A DNA stretch of 33,102 nucleotides, from assembly GCA_029259335.1 (NCBI GenBank), contig JAPDIY010000021.1:1-33102 (forward strand). The letters are read 5' to 3'. The translations under genes were made by a program, and so were the position numbers. Below are positions 32,229 to 33,102 of this stretch, in pieces; position 1 is the first letter of the stretch; each line of letters starts with the position of its first letter. The notes beneath the pieces were generated by a model. The model did not search any database. It was given only the letters and a program-made list of their open reading frames with translations, and had not been told where the DNA came from. This DNA is from Archaeoglobi archaeon. Lineage in GTDB: Archaea > Halobacteriota > Archaeoglobi > Archaeoglobales > Archaeoglobaceae.

Positions 32229-33102
32229 CTTGGTCTCCTAACCACCCTCTTGATATCATCTTTCAGCCTTCTTCCTGTTCTTTTCTCCCACTCCTCTATC
32301 GGGATACCGTATTTCTCGTGGATAGCATCCCTGTATCTCTCAGGAATTACGTTAAAGGTACAGAAGGGAATTATTCTCCCGTCGGGACTCCCGTAGTGGA
32401 TCTCGCATCTCTCAACCCTCGCGATATCGTAATTGTAGAGGTCTTGGAAGTGCATCATGCCGATGAAGAGCGATTTCAGGTGGAATTGGCCAAGGGTGGA
32501 GTAGTCGTGCTTTACGAGCACATCAAAGAGAATCTTCGACACATTGAACCCTTTAGGAGCCTTCGAACTGTCAACAAATTTTCTGAGGTCGATAATATTC
32601 TTCAGCGCTTTTATGGTTTTCACTCTGCTCTTGGCTATCTCTTCTGCCTTTTCATTCAAAAACTCAAAAAGTCCCTCAACATCGACGAATCTTGTTATTG
32701 GAATCAGTTTTCCATCATCCTTGAAAATGTAGGTCGCCATACCACATGCGAAGTGAGTTGTAAGCTCGTACTGTGGATTTCCAGTCAAAGCTTCAACAAA
32801 TCTTGAAATCGGTGCAACGCTTGGAACTGGATAGAAGTCGTATCTGCTTATTTCTCCATCAGTCTGCTCCTCAATGGCCTTTATGCAATCTGGAATAGTG
32901 ATGCGGAACCGCTCCCTCTCCTTCTTCGGCATGCTGCCCACAAGGCTTACAGGCTGGAAGTTTACACCCCTTACGATGTCAATATTATCCGCAGCAAACC
33001 GAATTATATCTCCGAGCTGATGATCGTTCACACCTCTAATGACGGTGGGAACAAGAACTATGCCAAGTTGAGCTCTTCTGCAGTTTTCAAGAACTTTTGG
33101 AA
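32225..33102 (-). CDS. C-terminal part of a radical SAM enzyme, tetraether lipid synthase (Tes)-like
   Basis: The frame is open to the window end, so the gene is cut; 291 residues are visible. The apparent start at GTG 33031 is internal, because the same frame continues upstream with a conserved strand (LGIVLVPTVIRGVNDHQLG). The rest matches COG1964-type radical SAM proteins: GVNFQPVSLVG, HFACGMATYIFKDDGKLIP, and FCTFNVIPERYRDAIHEKYG with a GIPIEEWEKRTG tail. This group includes Tes, which couples two lipid tails into membrane-spanning tetraethers, plausible for a hyperthermophile. The radical SAM cysteine motif lies outside the window, so the assignment rests on the C-terminal domain only. 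It is the first visible gene of an operon with nadM and ogt. Confidence 0.78.
   Translation of the reverse strand, partial: PKVLENCRRAQLGIVLVPTVIRGVNDHQLGDIIRFAADNIDIVRGVNFQPVSLVGSMPKKERERFRITIPDCIKAIEEQTDGEISRYDFYPVPSVAPISRFVEALTGNPQYELTTHFACGMATYIFKDDGKLIPITRFVDVEGLFEFLNEKAEEIAKSRVKTIKALKNIIDLRKFVDSSKAPKGFNVSKILFDVLVKHDYSTLGQFHLKSLFIGMMHFQDLYNYDIARVERCEIHYGSPDGRIIPFCTFNVIPERYRDAIHEKYGIPIEEWEKRTGRRLKDDIKRVVRRPR

Noticed and set aside
1-33102. CRISPR array, insertion sequence or defence system
   Set aside because: Reading through the window I found no regularly spaced direct repeats, transposase, Cas, restriction or toxin-antitoxin pair. The only accessory signals are the left end and the broken regulator/epimerase pair.

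Overview
The window looks like chromosomal DNA of a hyperthermophilic euryarchaeon of the Archaeoglobus type. Four things point there: archaeal-type ThrRS and LeuRS; a deoxyhypusine synthase family gene and a methanofuran-biosynthesis gene (mfnB); an HdrD-like iron-sulfur protein paired with a membrane cytochrome b; and archaeal CcmE/CcmF cytochrome c maturation genes. The JAMM metalloprotease at 28291-28656 closely resembles, from memory, the structurally known Archaeoglobus fulgidus JAMM protein without being identical. That suggests a related species or strain rather than that exact genome. Genes are tightly packed, with ATGA start/stop overlaps inside operons, tail-to-tail overlaps between convergent genes, and TATA-like boxes about 25-28 bases before many start codons, so many transcripts are probably leaderless.

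Layout. 1-618: AT-rich accessory-looking DNA with a possible ribbon-helix-helix gene and an operator-like repeat, ending at a tRNA-Val gene (minus). 918-4355: an MTA/SAH-type deaminase facing a thrS plus small membrane protein operon. 4487-7073: a cytochrome b and HdrD-like pair, probably moving electrons between the menaquinone pool and a thiol/disulfide or related redox couple. 7070-9925: a radical SAM gene, then a divergent regulator/sugar-epimerase pair in which both genes are broken. 10001-16063: adenosine-specific kinase family protein, leuS, and a three-gene overlapping set (PAS/GAF sensor without kinase parts, CheY receiver, XPF-type nuclease). 16060-19301: a regulator, HMG-CoA synthase, thiolase-like, DUF35 operon resembling the archaeal mevalonate entry module, but the thiolase lacks both expected catalytic cysteines.

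19396-23602: trmO, a SPASM radical SAM enzyme related to haem-biosynthesis AhbD, tRNA-Leu, ccmE, ccmF and a small cobaltochelatase, forming a loose tetrapyrrole/cytochrome c neighbourhood. 23805-27096: a small basic conserved protein, a methyltransferase, a metallo-beta-lactamase-fold hydrolase, a divergent deoxyhypusine synthase paralogue and mfnB. 27074-29903: a duplicated PhoU/TrkA-C protein and a leuC-like/JAMM operon. 29983-33102: a Memo-family protein, a MaoC-like hydratase, and a minus-strand operon of a radical SAM enzyme (Tes-like, cut by the window end), NMN adenylyltransferase and ogt.

I see no CRISPR array, insertion sequence or complete mobile element. The points most worth following are the regulator frameshift lying exactly on a U-UUU-UUG slippery heptamer, the cysteine-less thiolase, the altered deoxyhypusine synthase pocket, and the histidine-less sensor coupled to a receiver and a DNA-repair nuclease. 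All family assignments come from reading motifs; no database search was run.
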